Shown piece by piece: positions 25,447 to 33,764 of a DNA stretch of 64,000 nt. How positions within the stretch are numbered: position 1 is the first letter of the stretch; the number at the start of each line of letters is the position of its first letter. Origin of the DNA: Plastoroseomonas arctica (GTDB lineage Bacteria > Pseudomonadota > Alphaproteobacteria > Acetobacterales > Acetobacteraceae); the NCBI RefSeq assembly GCF_018128965.1, contig NZ_JAAEDH010000002.1:310001-374000 (forward strand), in the 5' to 3' direction. The notes beneath the pieces are model-generated. The model was not told the origin of the DNA. It did no database searches and was given only the letters and a program-made list of their open reading frames with translations. The position numbers were made by a program, and so were the translations under genes.

Positions 25447-26178
25447 TCACGGCCGGCGTGCCGCGCGCGCATCGCTCACCAGCTGCACCAGCGCCGCAAC
25501 CGGGACGGCGCCGCCCACAAGGCGGTCCCCGATGACCATGGCCGGCGTGCCCTCCACCCCGATCCGCCGGGCCAGCGCCAGGTTCGCGTCGATCCGCGCG
25601 GTCACGGCCGCGTCATCCATGTCGCGGCGCAGGCGTGCCCAGTCGAGGCCCAGCCGCTCCGCCTCGCGCCGGATTTGCGGCTCCGCCACCTCGCCGGTGA
25701 GCGCCATGAGCGCGTCGTGCAGCTCGCCATACTTGCCCTGGCGCTGCGCCGCGATTAGCGCGCGGGCCGCCACGACCGAATTCGGCCCCAGGATCGGCAG
25801 GTCCTTCAGCACCAAGCGCACCTGCGGGTCGCGCCGGATCAGCTCGGCGATCGCGGGGGTGAGCTGCCGGCAATAGCCGCAGCGCACGTCGAAGAACTCC
25901 ACCACCGTCACGTCGCCGCGCGGGTTGCCGCGCACCACGTCGGCCGGGTTGCGCGCCAGCGCGTCGGACTCGGCGGCCAGCGCCTGGGCGGCGGCCAGGG
26001 CGCGGTCGCGGGTCTCGGCGGCCTCCAGGGATGCCAGCGCCTCGCGCAGGATGGAGGGGTCCTCGCGCAGCGCGCGGCGGAGGATGTCCACGACCGCCCC
26101 GCGCTGCTCCGCGGTGAACGTCTCCTGCGCCGCGAGGGGGGATGCGAGGAGCAGCAGCAGCGGCAGAAGGCGGAGCAT
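25447..26178 (-). CDS. DsbA-family periplasmic thiol:disulfide protein (Com1/ScsC-like)
   Basis: 243 residues with a signal peptide (MLRLLPLLLLLASPLAAQ). A helical oligomerisation segment at about 20-80 resembles the N-terminal stalk of ScsC/Com1 proteins. The DsbA domain has active site C100-G-Y-C103 and a cis-Pro loop VEGTPAMVIGD. The stalk suggests a multimeric isomerase or reductase rather than a monomeric oxidase (inference). It is divergent from the gamma-glutamyltransferase gene, with a type 2 repeat in its leader, and precedes PBP1A on the same strand. Confidence 0.88.
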   Translation of the reverse strand: MLRLLPLLLLLASPLAAQETFTAEQRGAVVDILRRALREDPSILREALASLEAAETRDRALAAAQALAAESDALARNPADVVRGNPRGDVTVVEFFDVRCGYCRQLTPAIAELIRRDPQVRLVLKDLPILGPNSVVAARALIAAQRQGKYGELHDALMALTGEVAEPQIRREAERLGLDWARLRRDMDDAAVTARIDANLALARRIGVEGTPAMVIGDRLVGGAVPVAALVQLVSDARAARRP

Positions 26179-26198
26179 CGAAGGATCCTTTGACCACA

Positions 26199-26256
26199 GG
26201 TCGGGGAAAGGAATTTCCCCGAACCCACTCTTTTATTTTTGCGACATTGTGCGAGC
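26199..26256. repeat. Type 2 palindromic repeat, single half element
   Basis: AGGTCGGGGAAAGGAATTTC starts a hairpin GGGGAAAGGAATTTCCCC, then GAACCCACTCTTTTATTTTT and a short tail. It lies between the divergent DsbA-like and gamma-glutamyltransferase genes. It is the only clear copy near gene 5' ends rather than a stop codon. Confidence 0.65.
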
Positions 26257-26349
26257 ATCGGGAAACGTTGGCACGAAGGTCCGGTTGCCCGGCACCGAGA
26301 AGGCGTCTAATCCCCACCGTCAATCCTTGGCAACATAGGGAACGAAACG

Positions 26350-27657
26350 CTGCGCACTCTCCTTTTCGGCGCCGCCACGCTTCTCCTCGGCGGCTGCAGC
26401 GTTTTCTCGGGCCCGACGGTCGAACGTGGGCAGGCCGGCTTCGTGCGCGGCTTCCTCGGCGGCGCCGCGGCGGAGGAGCCGCGCGCGGCGCTGATCGCGC
26501 GCGACACCCTCTCGGCCGGCGGCTCGGCGATGGATGCGGCAGTCGCGGCCGGCTTCGCGCTCAGCGTCACCCTGCCCTCCCGCGCCGGGCTCGGCGGCGG
26601 CGGCGCCTGCCTGGTCTTCGAGCAGTCGCGCGGCGAGACCCAGGCCATCCTGTTCGAGGCCGGCGCCCGGAGGAGCATGGCGTCGGGCGCCGACCGCCCG
26701 GCCGCCGTTCCGATGTTGGCGCGCGGTCTGTTCGCACTGCACACGCGCGGCGGCCGCCTGCGCTTCGAGGAACTCATCCGCCCGGCCGAGGACCTGGCGC
26801 GCGAAGGCAACCCGGTCTCGCGCGCCTTCGCCGCCGACCTCGCCGCGGTCGCCGCACCGCTGTTCGCCGACCCGCAGGCGCGCGCCATCTTCGCCGGCGC
26901 GAATGGCGAGCCGGTCGGCGAGGGCGCGCAGCTCATCCAACGCGACCTCGCGCTTTCGCTCTCGGCGATCCGCACCACCGGCCCGGGCGACATCCACCAG
27001 GGCACGCTGGCGCGGCGCCTCGCCGAGGCGAGCCTCAGCGCCGGCGGCGGGCTCACCGTCGACGACATGCGCGCCGGCATCGCGCGGCTGGTTCCCCCGG
27101 TGACCGCGCGCCAGGGCAACGACACCATTTCCTTCCTGCCGACCGGCAGCGACGCCTATACGGCGCGCAGCTTTGAAGCGCTCGCCGCCGGCGGCGCCAA
27201 TGCCGATGGCGGGCCGCCTGGCGGGGGTGCCTCGACGGGCCTGGTCACCTTCGACCGCGACGGCAATGCGGTCGCCTGTGCCTTCTCGATGAACAACCTG
27301 TTCGGCACCGGGCGCGTGGCGCCGGGCACCGGCATCATCCTCGCCGCCGCGCCGAATGTCGGGGCGATCCTGCCCGCACCGCTGGCGGTGACCCTCAGCC
27401 ACAACCAGCCGCTGCGCGCCTTCCGCCTCGCGGTCGCGGCGTCGGGGCAGGAGGCGGCGCCATACGCGGCGGCACTCGCGACCAGCCGGCTGCTGCGCGG
27501 GGCGGCCGCGCAGGATGCGATCCCGGGCGGCGTGCCCGCCTATGCCCGCGCCGTGGTGGCGTCCTGCCCGCGCTACCTTCCGGGGAGGCCCGATGAGTGC
27601 GTGATCGCGGCCGATCCGCGCGGCAGCGGCCTCGCCGCCGGCGCCGCGCCCCGCTGA
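26350..27657 (+). CDS. Divergent gamma-glutamyltransferase-like lipoprotein
   Basis: About 435 residues if read from CTG 26350. This start adds a lipoprotein signal LLFGAATLLLGGC with Cys16 in a lipobox; the first ATG/GTG-type start (26443) would remove it. AGGGA precedes the CTG, but ATA 26335 is another possible non-standard start. The GGT fold is clear: LSAGGSAMDAAVAAGFALSV, RAGLGGGGACLVF, and the small-subunit start GGGASTGLVTFDRDGNAVA. Usual GGTs have TTH there, so the nucleophile would be Ser or the next Thr and the following His is Gly. The protein is also about 100 residues short. Activity is uncertain. Confidence 0.75.
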   Translation: MRTLLFGAATLLLGGCSVFSGPTVERGQAGFVRGFLGGAAAEEPRAALIARDTLSAGGSAMDAAVAAGFALSVTLPSRAGLGGGGACLVFEQSRGETQAILFEAGARRSMASGADRPAAVPMLARGLFALHTRGGRLRFEELIRPAEDLAREGNPVSRAFAADLAAVAAPLFADPQARAIFAGANGEPVGEGAQLIQRDLALSLSAIRTTGPGDIHQGTLARRLAEASLSAGGGLTVDDMRAGIARLVPPVTARQGNDTISFLPTGSDAYTARSFEALAAGGANADGGPPGGGASTGLVTFDRDGNAVACAFSMNNLFGTGRVAPGTGIILAAAPNVGAILPAPLAVTLSHNQPLRAFRLAVAASGQEAAPYAAALATSRLLRGAAAQDAIPGGVPAYARAVVASCPRYLPGRPDECVIAADPRGSGLAAGAAPR

Positions 27658-27658
27658 C

Positions 27659-28828
27659 ATGCCCCTGAAGGTCGGGCGCGGGGCCGCAACCCCGCCCTTC
27701 CTGGTGATGGACGTGATCGCCGCCGCCAATGCGCGGGCGGCGGCACAGCCGGCCGGCGCGCCGGGCATCCTGCGCATGGAGGTCGGCCAGCCCGGCCTCG
27801 GCGCACCGCAGGGCGCCGTGGATGCGGCGATGCGAGCGCTGCAGGCGAATGCCCCGATGGGCTACACCGAGGCGCTCGGCCTGCCCTCGCTGCGTGCGCG
27901 CATCGCGCGCCACTATGCCGAACACTACGGCGCGTCGGTGCCGCCCGCGCGCATCGCGGTGACGGTGGGTGCCTCGGGCGCCTTCCCGCTCGCCTTCCTC
28001 GCCGCCTTCGAGGCGGGTGACGCCATCGCCATGGCCGCGCCCTTCTACCCGCCCTACGCGAACATCCTGACCGCGCTTGGCATGCGCCCGCAGATCCTGC
28101 CCTGCGATGCGGCCACGCGCTTCCAGCCCACGCTCGCCATGCTCGAGGCGCTGCACCCGCGCCCGGCGGGGCTGATCATCGCCTCGCCGTGCAACCCCGC
28201 CGGCACCATGCTGGCGCCCGAGGCCCTGGCCGCCATCGCCGCCTGGTGCCACGCCGCGGGCGTGCGGCTGATCTCCGACGAGATCTACCACGGCCTCACC
28301 TGGGGCACGGTGGCGGAGAGCACCGCTGCCGCGCTGAGCCCCTCGGCCATCGTGGTGAATTCCTTCTCGAAATACTGGTCGATGACCGGCTGGCGCGTGG
28401 GCTGGCTGGTGCTGCCCGAGGACCTCGCCCGCCCGGTCGAGCGCCTCGCGCAGAACATGTTCATCTCGGCCCCGCACATCGCCCAGGTCGCGGCCGAGGC
28501 GGCGATGGATTGCGTGGCGGAGCTGGAAGGCCGCAAAGCCGCCTATGCGACCAGCCGCGCGCTGCTGCTCGACGGGCTGCCGCGCGCCGGCATCGACCGC
28601 ATCGCCGCCGCCGATGGCGCCTTCTATTTGTGGTGCGACATCTCCGCGCTGAGCAACGACAGCGTGGCCTTCACCGCGCGGCTGCTCGCCGAGGCCGGGA
28701 TCGCGGCCACCACGGGGCTCGACTTCGACCCCGGGCGCGGCGCGCATTTCATGCGCCTGTCCTATTGCGGCGACGCCGCGCTGATCGCCGAGGCGCCGGC
28801 GCGGATCGCGCGCTTCCTGGGGCGATGA
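27659..28828 (+). CDS. PLP-dependent class I/II aminotransferase
   Basis: 389 residues, fold type I. GYTEALGLPSLRARIA, the phosphate-binding loop VGASGAFPLA, SPCNPAGTML, ISDEIYHGL with the PLP-ring Asp, and NSFSKYWSMTGWRVGW with the Schiff-base Lys (in FSKYW) are all present. A carboxylate-binding Arg sits in FMRLSYC near the C-terminus. It transfers amino groups between an amino acid and a 2-oxo acid in the cytoplasm; specificity is unknown. It starts one base after the gamma-glutamyltransferase stop and overlaps crcB by ATGA, giving a three-gene operon. Confidence 0.9.
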   Translation: MPLKVGRGAATPPFLVMDVIAAANARAAAQPAGAPGILRMEVGQPGLGAPQGAVDAAMRALQANAPMGYTEALGLPSLRARIARHYAEHYGASVPPARIAVTVGASGAFPLAFLAAFEAGDAIAMAAPFYPPYANILTALGMRPQILPCDAATRFQPTLAMLEALHPRPAGLIIASPCNPAGTMLAPEALAAIAAWCHAAGVRLISDEIYHGLTWGTVAESTAAALSPSAIVVNSFSKYWSMTGWRVGWLVLPEDLARPVERLAQNMFISAPHIAQVAAEAAMDCVAELEGRKAAYATSRALLLDGLPRAGIDRIAAADGAFYLWCDISALSNDSVAFTARLLAEAGIAATTGLDFDPGRGAHFMRLSYCGDAALIAEAPARIARFLGR

Positions 28829-29184
28829 CGCTCACTGGCGTGCTGTGCGTCGCGCTCGGCGGCGCGCTGGGCTCGGTGGCGCGCTACCTGCTGACGCTCG
28901 CGTCCATCGCGCAGTTCGGGGTCGCGTTTCCCTGGGGGACGCTGGCGATCAACGTGCTCGGCAGCGCGCTGATCGGCGTGGTGGCGGGGCTCGGCATCGG
29001 CGGCGAGTGGCGGCTGTTCCTGGTCACCGGCGTGCTCGGCGGCTTCACCACCTTCTCCGCCTTCTCGCTGGAGACCGGGCTGCTGTGGGAACGCTCGCCG
29101 GCGCTTGCGGCCGCCTATGTCGCGGCAAGCCTGGTCTTCGCGCTGGCCGCCTTCGCCATCTGCTTCGGGCTGGCGCGGCGCTGA
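28825..29184 (+). CDS. crcB: Fluoride efflux channel CrcB/FluC
   Basis: 119 residues with four hydrophobic helices. Family signatures are GGALGSVARYLL, FPWGTLAINVLGSALIG and the pore region LGGFTTFSAFSLE containing the Phe-box and polar track. Dimers export fluoride passively. It overlaps the aminotransferase stop (ATGA), so there is no room for its own fluoride riboswitch and none is seen; expression must follow the upstream operon. Confidence 0.93.
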   Translation: MTLTGVLCVALGGALGSVARYLLTLASIAQFGVAFPWGTLAINVLGSALIGVVAGLGIGGEWRLFLVTGVLGGFTTFSAFSLETGLLWERSPALAAAYVAASLVFALAAFAICFGLARR

Positions 29185-29188
29185 CCGG

Positions 29189-29674
29189 TCACAGCTGCGG
29201 CGCCTGCTCCGGTGCCTGCATCATCGCGTCCCAGCGGCGCTGCATCTCCTCGGGGCTGACATGCTCGCGCCGGCTCGCGATGTTCCACGCGTGTCCCGCG
29301 ATGTCGGAGACGGTGCCGCTGCGGTCGCCATAGAACTGGTCCTGCACCGGCTGGCGCAGCACGCCCCCCGCGGCGATCGCGCGCTCCATGGTCGCATCCA
29401 CGTCGGGCACATAGAGGTGCAGCCGCATCGAGGGCGGCCCACCCTTGGGCACCGGCGCGCCATGCTCGGGATAGGGATCGGAGACCATCAGACGCGTGCC
29501 GCCGATCAGCAGCTCGGCATGGCCGACCTTCCCGGAGGGCTCGACCAGGCGGAAATCCTCCACCGCGTCGAACACCGCGACGTAGAAGGCGATGGCGGCC
29601 ACGGCATCGGGGACCACGATCGAAACCGTCAGCGCCGCCCGGTCATGCGGCACCGGTGCGATATCATCGGCCAT
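29189..29674 (-). CDS. VOC/glyoxalase superfamily protein (PhnB-like)
   Basis: 161 residues from ATG 29674, chosen because GGGAGGA lies five to six bases upstream; ATG 29692 is an alternative. One VOC domain: VSIVVPDAVAAIAFYVAVF, EPSGKVGHAELLIGGTRLMV, then LHLYVPDVDAT and DQFYGDRSGTVSDIAGHAWN. This is the YdhF/PhnB-like pattern with paired metal-site residues (His/Glu). The C-terminal tail matches proteins annotated as VOC proteins of unknown substrate. It converges with crcB four bases away. Confidence 0.85.
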   Translation of the reverse strand: MADDIAPVPHDRAALTVSIVVPDAVAAIAFYVAVFDAVEDFRLVEPSGKVGHAELLIGGTRLMVSDPYPEHGAPVPKGGPPSMRLHLYVPDVDATMERAIAAGGVLRQPVQDQFYGDRSGTVSDIAGHAWNIASRREHVSPEEMQRRWDAMMQAPEQAPQL

Positions 29675-29739
29675 GCCATTCCTCCCTGCCATGTCGGCCC
29701 AGAGTAGCAGCAGGGCATCAATTCGCCCTACACACCCGC

Positions 29740-30714
29740 ATGAGCGTCATCACCCGACCCGTGGACCCGAACGAGGCCGATAGCCGGCTCGACCGCTGGT
29801 TCCGCCGCCACTACCCGCAACTGACCCAGGGCGCGCTGCAGAAGATGCTGCGCACGGGCCAGATCCGTGTCGACGGCGCCCGCGCCGAGACCTCCACCCG
29901 CCTGACCGCCGGGCAGACCATCCGCATCCCACCGCTGCCCGACGCGCCGCCGCCGCGCGCGGTGGGGGAGCGCTTCGTCTCCGAGCACGACGCCAAGGAC
30001 CTGGTGCAATCCGTGCTGTACCGCGACGAGAGCATGATCGTGCTGAACAAGCCCTTCGGCCTGCCGGTGCAGGGCGGGCCGGGCATCAAGCGGCACCTGG
30101 ACGGCATGCTGGACGCGCTGCGCTTCGGTTCCGACCACCGGCCTCACCTGGTTCATCGCCTGGACCGCGACACCACCGGGGTGCTGCTGCTCGCCCGCCA
30201 CCCCAAGGCGGCCGCGAAACTCGCCGGCGCCTTCCGCTCGCGCGAAGCGGAGAAGACCTACTGGGCCATCACGATCGGCCGCCCCGACATCCTCGAAGGC
30301 CGCATCGACCTGCCCTTGGCCAAGATCGGCGGGCCCCGCGGCGAACGCACCGAGCCGGTGGCCGATGGCGAGGGCGTGCACGCCATCACCTACTACAAGG
30401 TCATGGACACGGCGCAGCGCCGCGCCGCCTGGCTGGAATTGAAGCCGCACACCGGGCGCACCCATCAGCTGCGCGTGCACACGGCGGCCGCCCTCGGCAC
30501 CCCCATCCTCGGCGACGGCAAGTATGGCGGCGCCATCGCGCAGATCGAGGGCCTGTCGGGGCAGCTGCATCTGCACGCGCGGGCCATCGTGCTGCCGCAC
30601 CCGGAGGGCGGCACCATTTCGGTCGCCGCGCCCTTGCCGCCGCACATGAAGGCGAGCTTCGACTTTTTGGGCTTCGAGACCCCGCGCACGCCGAAGGCCA
30701 AGCGCGTCGCCTGA
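29740..30714 (+). CDS. RluA-family 23S rRNA pseudouridine synthase (RluC/RluD type)
   Basis: 324 residues. An N-terminal S4 RNA-binding domain (SRLDRWFRRHYPQLTQGALQ, then RTGQIRVDG) is followed by the catalytic domain with LNKPFGLPVQGG, HRLDRDTTGVLLLAR holding the catalytic Asp, and KPHTGRTHQLRVH. It isomerises specific uridines in large-subunit rRNA. The S4 domain favours RluC or RluD over RluA, but the exact site cannot be assigned. No clear Shine-Dalgarno precedes ATG 29740; a longer frame to 29656 lies opposite the VOC leader and is not preferred. Confidence 0.9.
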   Translation: MSVITRPVDPNEADSRLDRWFRRHYPQLTQGALQKMLRTGQIRVDGARAETSTRLTAGQTIRIPPLPDAPPPRAVGERFVSEHDAKDLVQSVLYRDESMIVLNKPFGLPVQGGPGIKRHLDGMLDALRFGSDHRPHLVHRLDRDTTGVLLLARHPKAAAKLAGAFRSREAEKTYWAITIGRPDILEGRIDLPLAKIGGPRGERTEPVADGEGVHAITYYKVMDTAQRRAAWLELKPHTGRTHQLRVHTAAALGTPILGDGKYGGAIAQIEGLSGQLHLHARAIVLPHPEGGTISVAAPLPPHMKASFDFLGFETPRTPKAKRVA

Positions 30715-30717
30715 GGC

Positions 30718-31950
30718 TCAGCCCACCCGGCGCATCGCCTTCGGACCCTCCACCATCGCCACCGCCGCCTCGATCGGCAGCGGCCGGCTGAACAGATACC
30801 CCTGCCCGCAATGCACGCCGAGCTTGCGCAGGATGTCGAGCTCCGCCTGCGTCTCGATCCCCTCGGCGACCATTAGGCAGCCGGTCTCCTCGGCGAAGAA
30901 CATCAGCGCGGAGACCAGCGCGCGCCGCGCCGGATCGGTGTCGATCGCACGCACGAGCGCGATGTCCAGCTTGATCATGTCGGGGCGCAGCTGAAGGATG
31001 TGCTGCAGCCCGGCATAGCCGGCACCCGCGTCATCCACTGCGATCCGCGCGCCGGTCTCGCGCAGCCGCGCGCATTCCCACAGCAGTTTTGCGTAATCCG
31101 CGACCGGCGCGTGCTCGGTCACCTCCACGACGACGCGGCGTCCGGGATGCCGGCGCAGGGCGGCAGCCAGGCGCCCGCTCAGGATCAGCGCCGGCGAGGC
31201 ATTGACCGAGATGTAGCAGCCGCGCGGCAGCACCGCGCCCGCGGCCAGCGCCACCTCGATCGCGGCCAGCTCCATCTCCCGTCCCAGCCCGACCTCGTCG
31301 GCCTCGGCGAACCAGATGTCGGGGGTGCGGTAGGGCTCCGCGCTGAACCGGCACAGCGCCTCGAAGCCGAGGGGACGGTCCTCCGCAAAATCCCAGATCG
31401 GCTGGAACACCATGCGGAAGGCCTGGTCGCGCAGCACCGCGGCCACCCGGTCGCGCTTGTCCGTCGCCACGCGCTTTCCCGCCGCCTCCTCGCCCAGCTG
31501 GCGCGCGGTGAGGTCGGCGAAGACGCGCATCATCTGCAGGTCGCGGTCGTTGAGGCTGGGGTCGGGCGAAAAATTCAGGCAGCAGAACATGCCGTAGACG
31601 CTGCCATCCTCGAGGCGCACCGGCACGCTCATATGGGCGCCGATCTGGCTGTCATGCGTGATCGGCAGCTTCTGCGCAAAGGCGTTCGCGCCCGTGTCGG
31701 GGATCAGTTCGGGCAGGCGGCCTGCCAGGATGTGCCGGCAATAGACATCGTCGAGCGAGCGCCGGTCGCCGGGCTTGATCACCGCCTCCAGCCCCGGCGC
31801 GTCGACGTCGCGGAACACCGTCTCGTCGCCCTGGAATTCAGAAACATAGGCGACCGCCATGCCCAGATGCTTGCGCAGCGACGACAAGGCGTGGCCGATA
31901 TTGCTGCGTTCGACCGGATGCTCGGTCAGGATGTCGCTGATGAAGTCCAC
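30718..31950 (-). CDS. GAF-EAL cyclic-di-GMP phosphodiesterase
   Basis: 410 residues from GTG 31950 (ATG 32031 is an alternative). Residues about 10-165 form a GAF sensor with RRSLDDVYCRHILAGRLPEL and a CCLNFSPDPSL strand. The EAL domain (about 175-405) keeps the catalytic set: GFEALCR, SVNASP, VEVTEHAPV, the DDAGAGYAGL loop, IKLD and AEGIETQAEL. It should hydrolyse c-di-GMP to pGpG with activity tuned by the GAF ligand. There is no GGDEF partner. It is convergent with RluA, with three bases between stops, and divergent from the Bug-TctBA transporter genes. Confidence 0.9.
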   Translation of the reverse strand: MDFISDILTEHPVERSNIGHALSSLRKHLGMAVAYVSEFQGDETVFRDVDAPGLEAVIKPGDRRSLDDVYCRHILAGRLPELIPDTGANAFAQKLPITHDSQIGAHMSVPVRLEDGSVYGMFCCLNFSPDPSLNDRDLQMMRVFADLTARQLGEEAAGKRVATDKRDRVAAVLRDQAFRMVFQPIWDFAEDRPLGFEALCRFSAEPYRTPDIWFAEADEVGLGREMELAAIEVALAAGAVLPRGCYISVNASPALILSGRLAAALRRHPGRRVVVEVTEHAPVADYAKLLWECARLRETGARIAVDDAGAGYAGLQHILQLRPDMIKLDIALVRAIDTDPARRALVSALMFFAEETGCLMVAEGIETQAELDILRKLGVHCGQGYLFSRPLPIEAAVAMVEGPKAMRRVG

Positions 31951-32141
31951 GGCGCTGCCCCGTTGAGGAGTGAAGCGCGAGTGTCGCCGGCGCGGAATAA
32001 TTTTGGGTGAAGCCGGGCACGGCCACTGCACACGATTTACACGGCTTTACAACCGCTGCACGGCTTTACGCGGCGTGCGGCTTACCCGTCGCGCACGCGA
32101 GCGTTATTCCGGTGACGCCTGAATACGAAAGGTCCGCCCGC

Positions 32142-33137
32142 ATGCTGCTGCGTCGACATCTTCCGGCCCTCGCCGCCGGGCTTCTGGCCGCGCCCGCGGT
32201 CCAGGCCCAGCGCGCCTGGGAACCCCAGCGCCCCGTGCAGCTTATCGTGCCGGCGGGCACGGGGGGTGGGGCCGACCAGATGGCGCGCATCATCCAGGGC
32301 ATCATCACGCGCCATTCCCTGATGCGGCAGCCGATGATGGTGGTGAACAAGCCCGGCGGCGCCGGCGCCGAGGGCTTCCTCGAAGCCCGCAACGCGCGCG
32401 CCAACCCTCATGTGCTCGTCATCACCCTGTCCAACCTGTTCACCACGCCGCTGTCCACCGGCATCCCGTTTTCCTGGCGCGACCTGACGCCGGTCGCGAT
32501 GCTCGCACTCGACGAGTTCTGCCTGTGGGTGAACGCCGCCTCGCCCTGGACCACCCTGGCCGAGTTCGTCGCCGCGAGCGGCACCCAGCGCATGCGCATG
32601 GGGGGCACCGGGTCGCGACAGGAAGACCAGATCATCACCGTCGCGATCCAGCGCGCGACCGGCAGCACCTTCACCTACGTCCCGTTCCGCGGCGGTGGCG
32701 AGGTGGCGACCCAACTGGTCGGCAACCACATCGATTGCACGGTGAACAACCCGATCGAGGCCGTCACGCACTGGCGCTCCGGCACGCTGCGGCCGCTGTG
32801 CGTGTTCGACCGCACGCGCCTGCCCGGCGAGGGCCGCATCACCGAGACGATGGGCTGGCAGGACATCCCCACCGCGAAGGAAGCCGGTCTGGACGTCGAG
32901 TACCTGATGCTGCGCGGCATCTTCGCCGCGCCGGGTCTGACGCCGCCGCAGCTTGCCTTCTACAGCGACCTGCTGGGCCGCGTGGTGGCGACGCCGGAGT
33001 GGCGGGAGCTGATGGCGACCGGCGCGTTCAACACGACGATGCTCGCCGGCGAGGCCTTCCGCGCCTGGCTGACGGAGGAAGAAGTGCGGCATCGCTCGCT
33101 GATGCAGGAGGCCGGGTTCATCGGGGCCGGGGGGTGA
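32142..33137 (+). CDS. Bug-family TctC-type substrate-binding protein
   Basis: 331 residues. ATG 32142 begins a signal peptide (MLLRRHLPALAAGLLAAPAV, cleavage near AQA); the frame is open to 32007 but the extension is not family-like. The mature domain has PVQLIVPAGTGGGADQMARI, NKPGGAGAEGFLEAR, FTYVPFRGGGEVATQLVGNH and a PTAKEAGLDVEY element. It is the periplasmic receptor of the tripartite tricarboxylate transporter encoded immediately downstream (TctB, TctA). Ligand is a di/tricarboxylate or similar acid, not resolvable from sequence. Confidence 0.9.
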   Translation: MLLRRHLPALAAGLLAAPAVQAQRAWEPQRPVQLIVPAGTGGGADQMARIIQGIITRHSLMRQPMMVVNKPGGAGAEGFLEARNARANPHVLVITLSNLFTTPLSTGIPFSWRDLTPVAMLALDEFCLWVNAASPWTTLAEFVAASGTQRMRMGGTGSRQEDQIITVAIQRATGSTFTYVPFRGGGEVATQLVGNHIDCTVNNPIEAVTHWRSGTLRPLCVFDRTRLPGEGRITETMGWQDIPTAKEAGLDVEYLMLRGIFAAPGLTPPQLAFYSDLLGRVVATPEWRELMATGAFNTTMLAGEAFRAWLTEEEVRHRSLMQEAGFIGAGG

Positions 33138-33152
33138 TGCGGCGGCAAGCAA

Positions 33153-33280
33153 GCATGGGGGAAAAGAATTTCCCGCAGACCCCCAATCTTTCATTTTTAT
33201 CATTTGGTACTGGCCACGCCACGAGCACCAATACATCAAAAATAAAAGTAGGGGGTTTGGGGGACTTCATTCCCCCATGC
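33153..33280. repeat. Type 2 palindromic repeat, paired (REPIN-like) element
   Basis: About 128 bases with perfect GCATGGGGGAA ends in inverted orientation (GCATG at 33153, CATGC ending 33280). The left half reads GCATGGGGGAAAAGAATTTC, CGCAGACCCCCAATC and TTTCATTTTTAT. The right half is its inverse with ATAAAAGTAGGGGGTTTGGG. The middle (TTGGTACTGGCC, GAGCACCAAT) is a second weak dyad. It separates the receptor gene from tctB, and its last four bases contain the tctB ATG. Confidence 0.8.
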
Positions 33281-33759
33281 TGTCGTCCGTGATCACCCGC
33301 CGCTCCATGGAAATCGCCTTCGCCCTGGTGCTCATCGCCATGGGCGCCCTCGCGATTCAGGACAGCCTGCGCATCGGCGCCGGATGGTCCTCCGACGGCC
33401 CACGCTCGGGCTATTTCCCGCTGATCCTCGGCGTGATCCTGATCCTCGCGAGCGTGGGCAACCTGGTCAGCGCGCTCGCCACGCGCGACGCGGCGCCCTT
33501 CGCCACCTGGGCGCAGCTGCGCCTGGTAGGCTCTGTGCTTCTGCCCACCACCATCTATGTGGCGGTCATTCCCTTCGCCGGCATCTACTTGCCCTCCGCG
33601 CTGCTGATCGGCTTCTTCATGGCGCGGTTCGGCGGCTTCCGATGGGTCACGTCGCTGGCCTCGGGCGTGGCGGCCGCGGTGGTGACCTTCATCATTTTCG
33701 AAATCTGGTTCCTCGTCGCGCTCCCCAAGGGCCCGCTCGAAGACGCCTTGGGGTTTTAG
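33277..33759 (+). CDS. tctB: Tripartite tricarboxylate transporter small membrane subunit TctB
   Basis: 160 residues with four hydrophobic helices. The TctB pattern includes ALVLIAMGALAIQDS, SGYFPLILGVILIL and a C-terminal FIIFEIWFLVALPKGP. It forms the membrane unit with TctA, five bases downstream. ATG 33277 lies inside the terminal GCATG of the preceding repeat and has no Shine-Dalgarno. GTG 33289 and ATG 33307 are alternatives that would still keep the first helix. The repeat therefore probably supplies or displaces the translation start. Confidence 0.88.
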   Translation: MLSSVITRRSMEIAFALVLIAMGALAIQDSLRIGAGWSSDGPRSGYFPLILGVILILASVGNLVSALATRDAAPFATWAQLRLVGSVLLPTTIYVAVIPFAGIYLPSALLIGFFMARFGGFRWVTSLASGVAAAVVTFIIFEIWFLVALPKGPLEDALGF

Positions 33760-33764
33760 CGCCT

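Noticed and set aside
22711-25758. A 1015-codon plus-strand frame across PBP1A and prfB
   Set aside because: Antisense shadow of two well-supported genes; composition is His/Arg/Ala-rich and no domain is recognisable.
28780-28830. Fluoride riboswitch before crcB
   Set aside because: crcB starts inside the end of the aminotransferase gene, leaving no leader to hold one.
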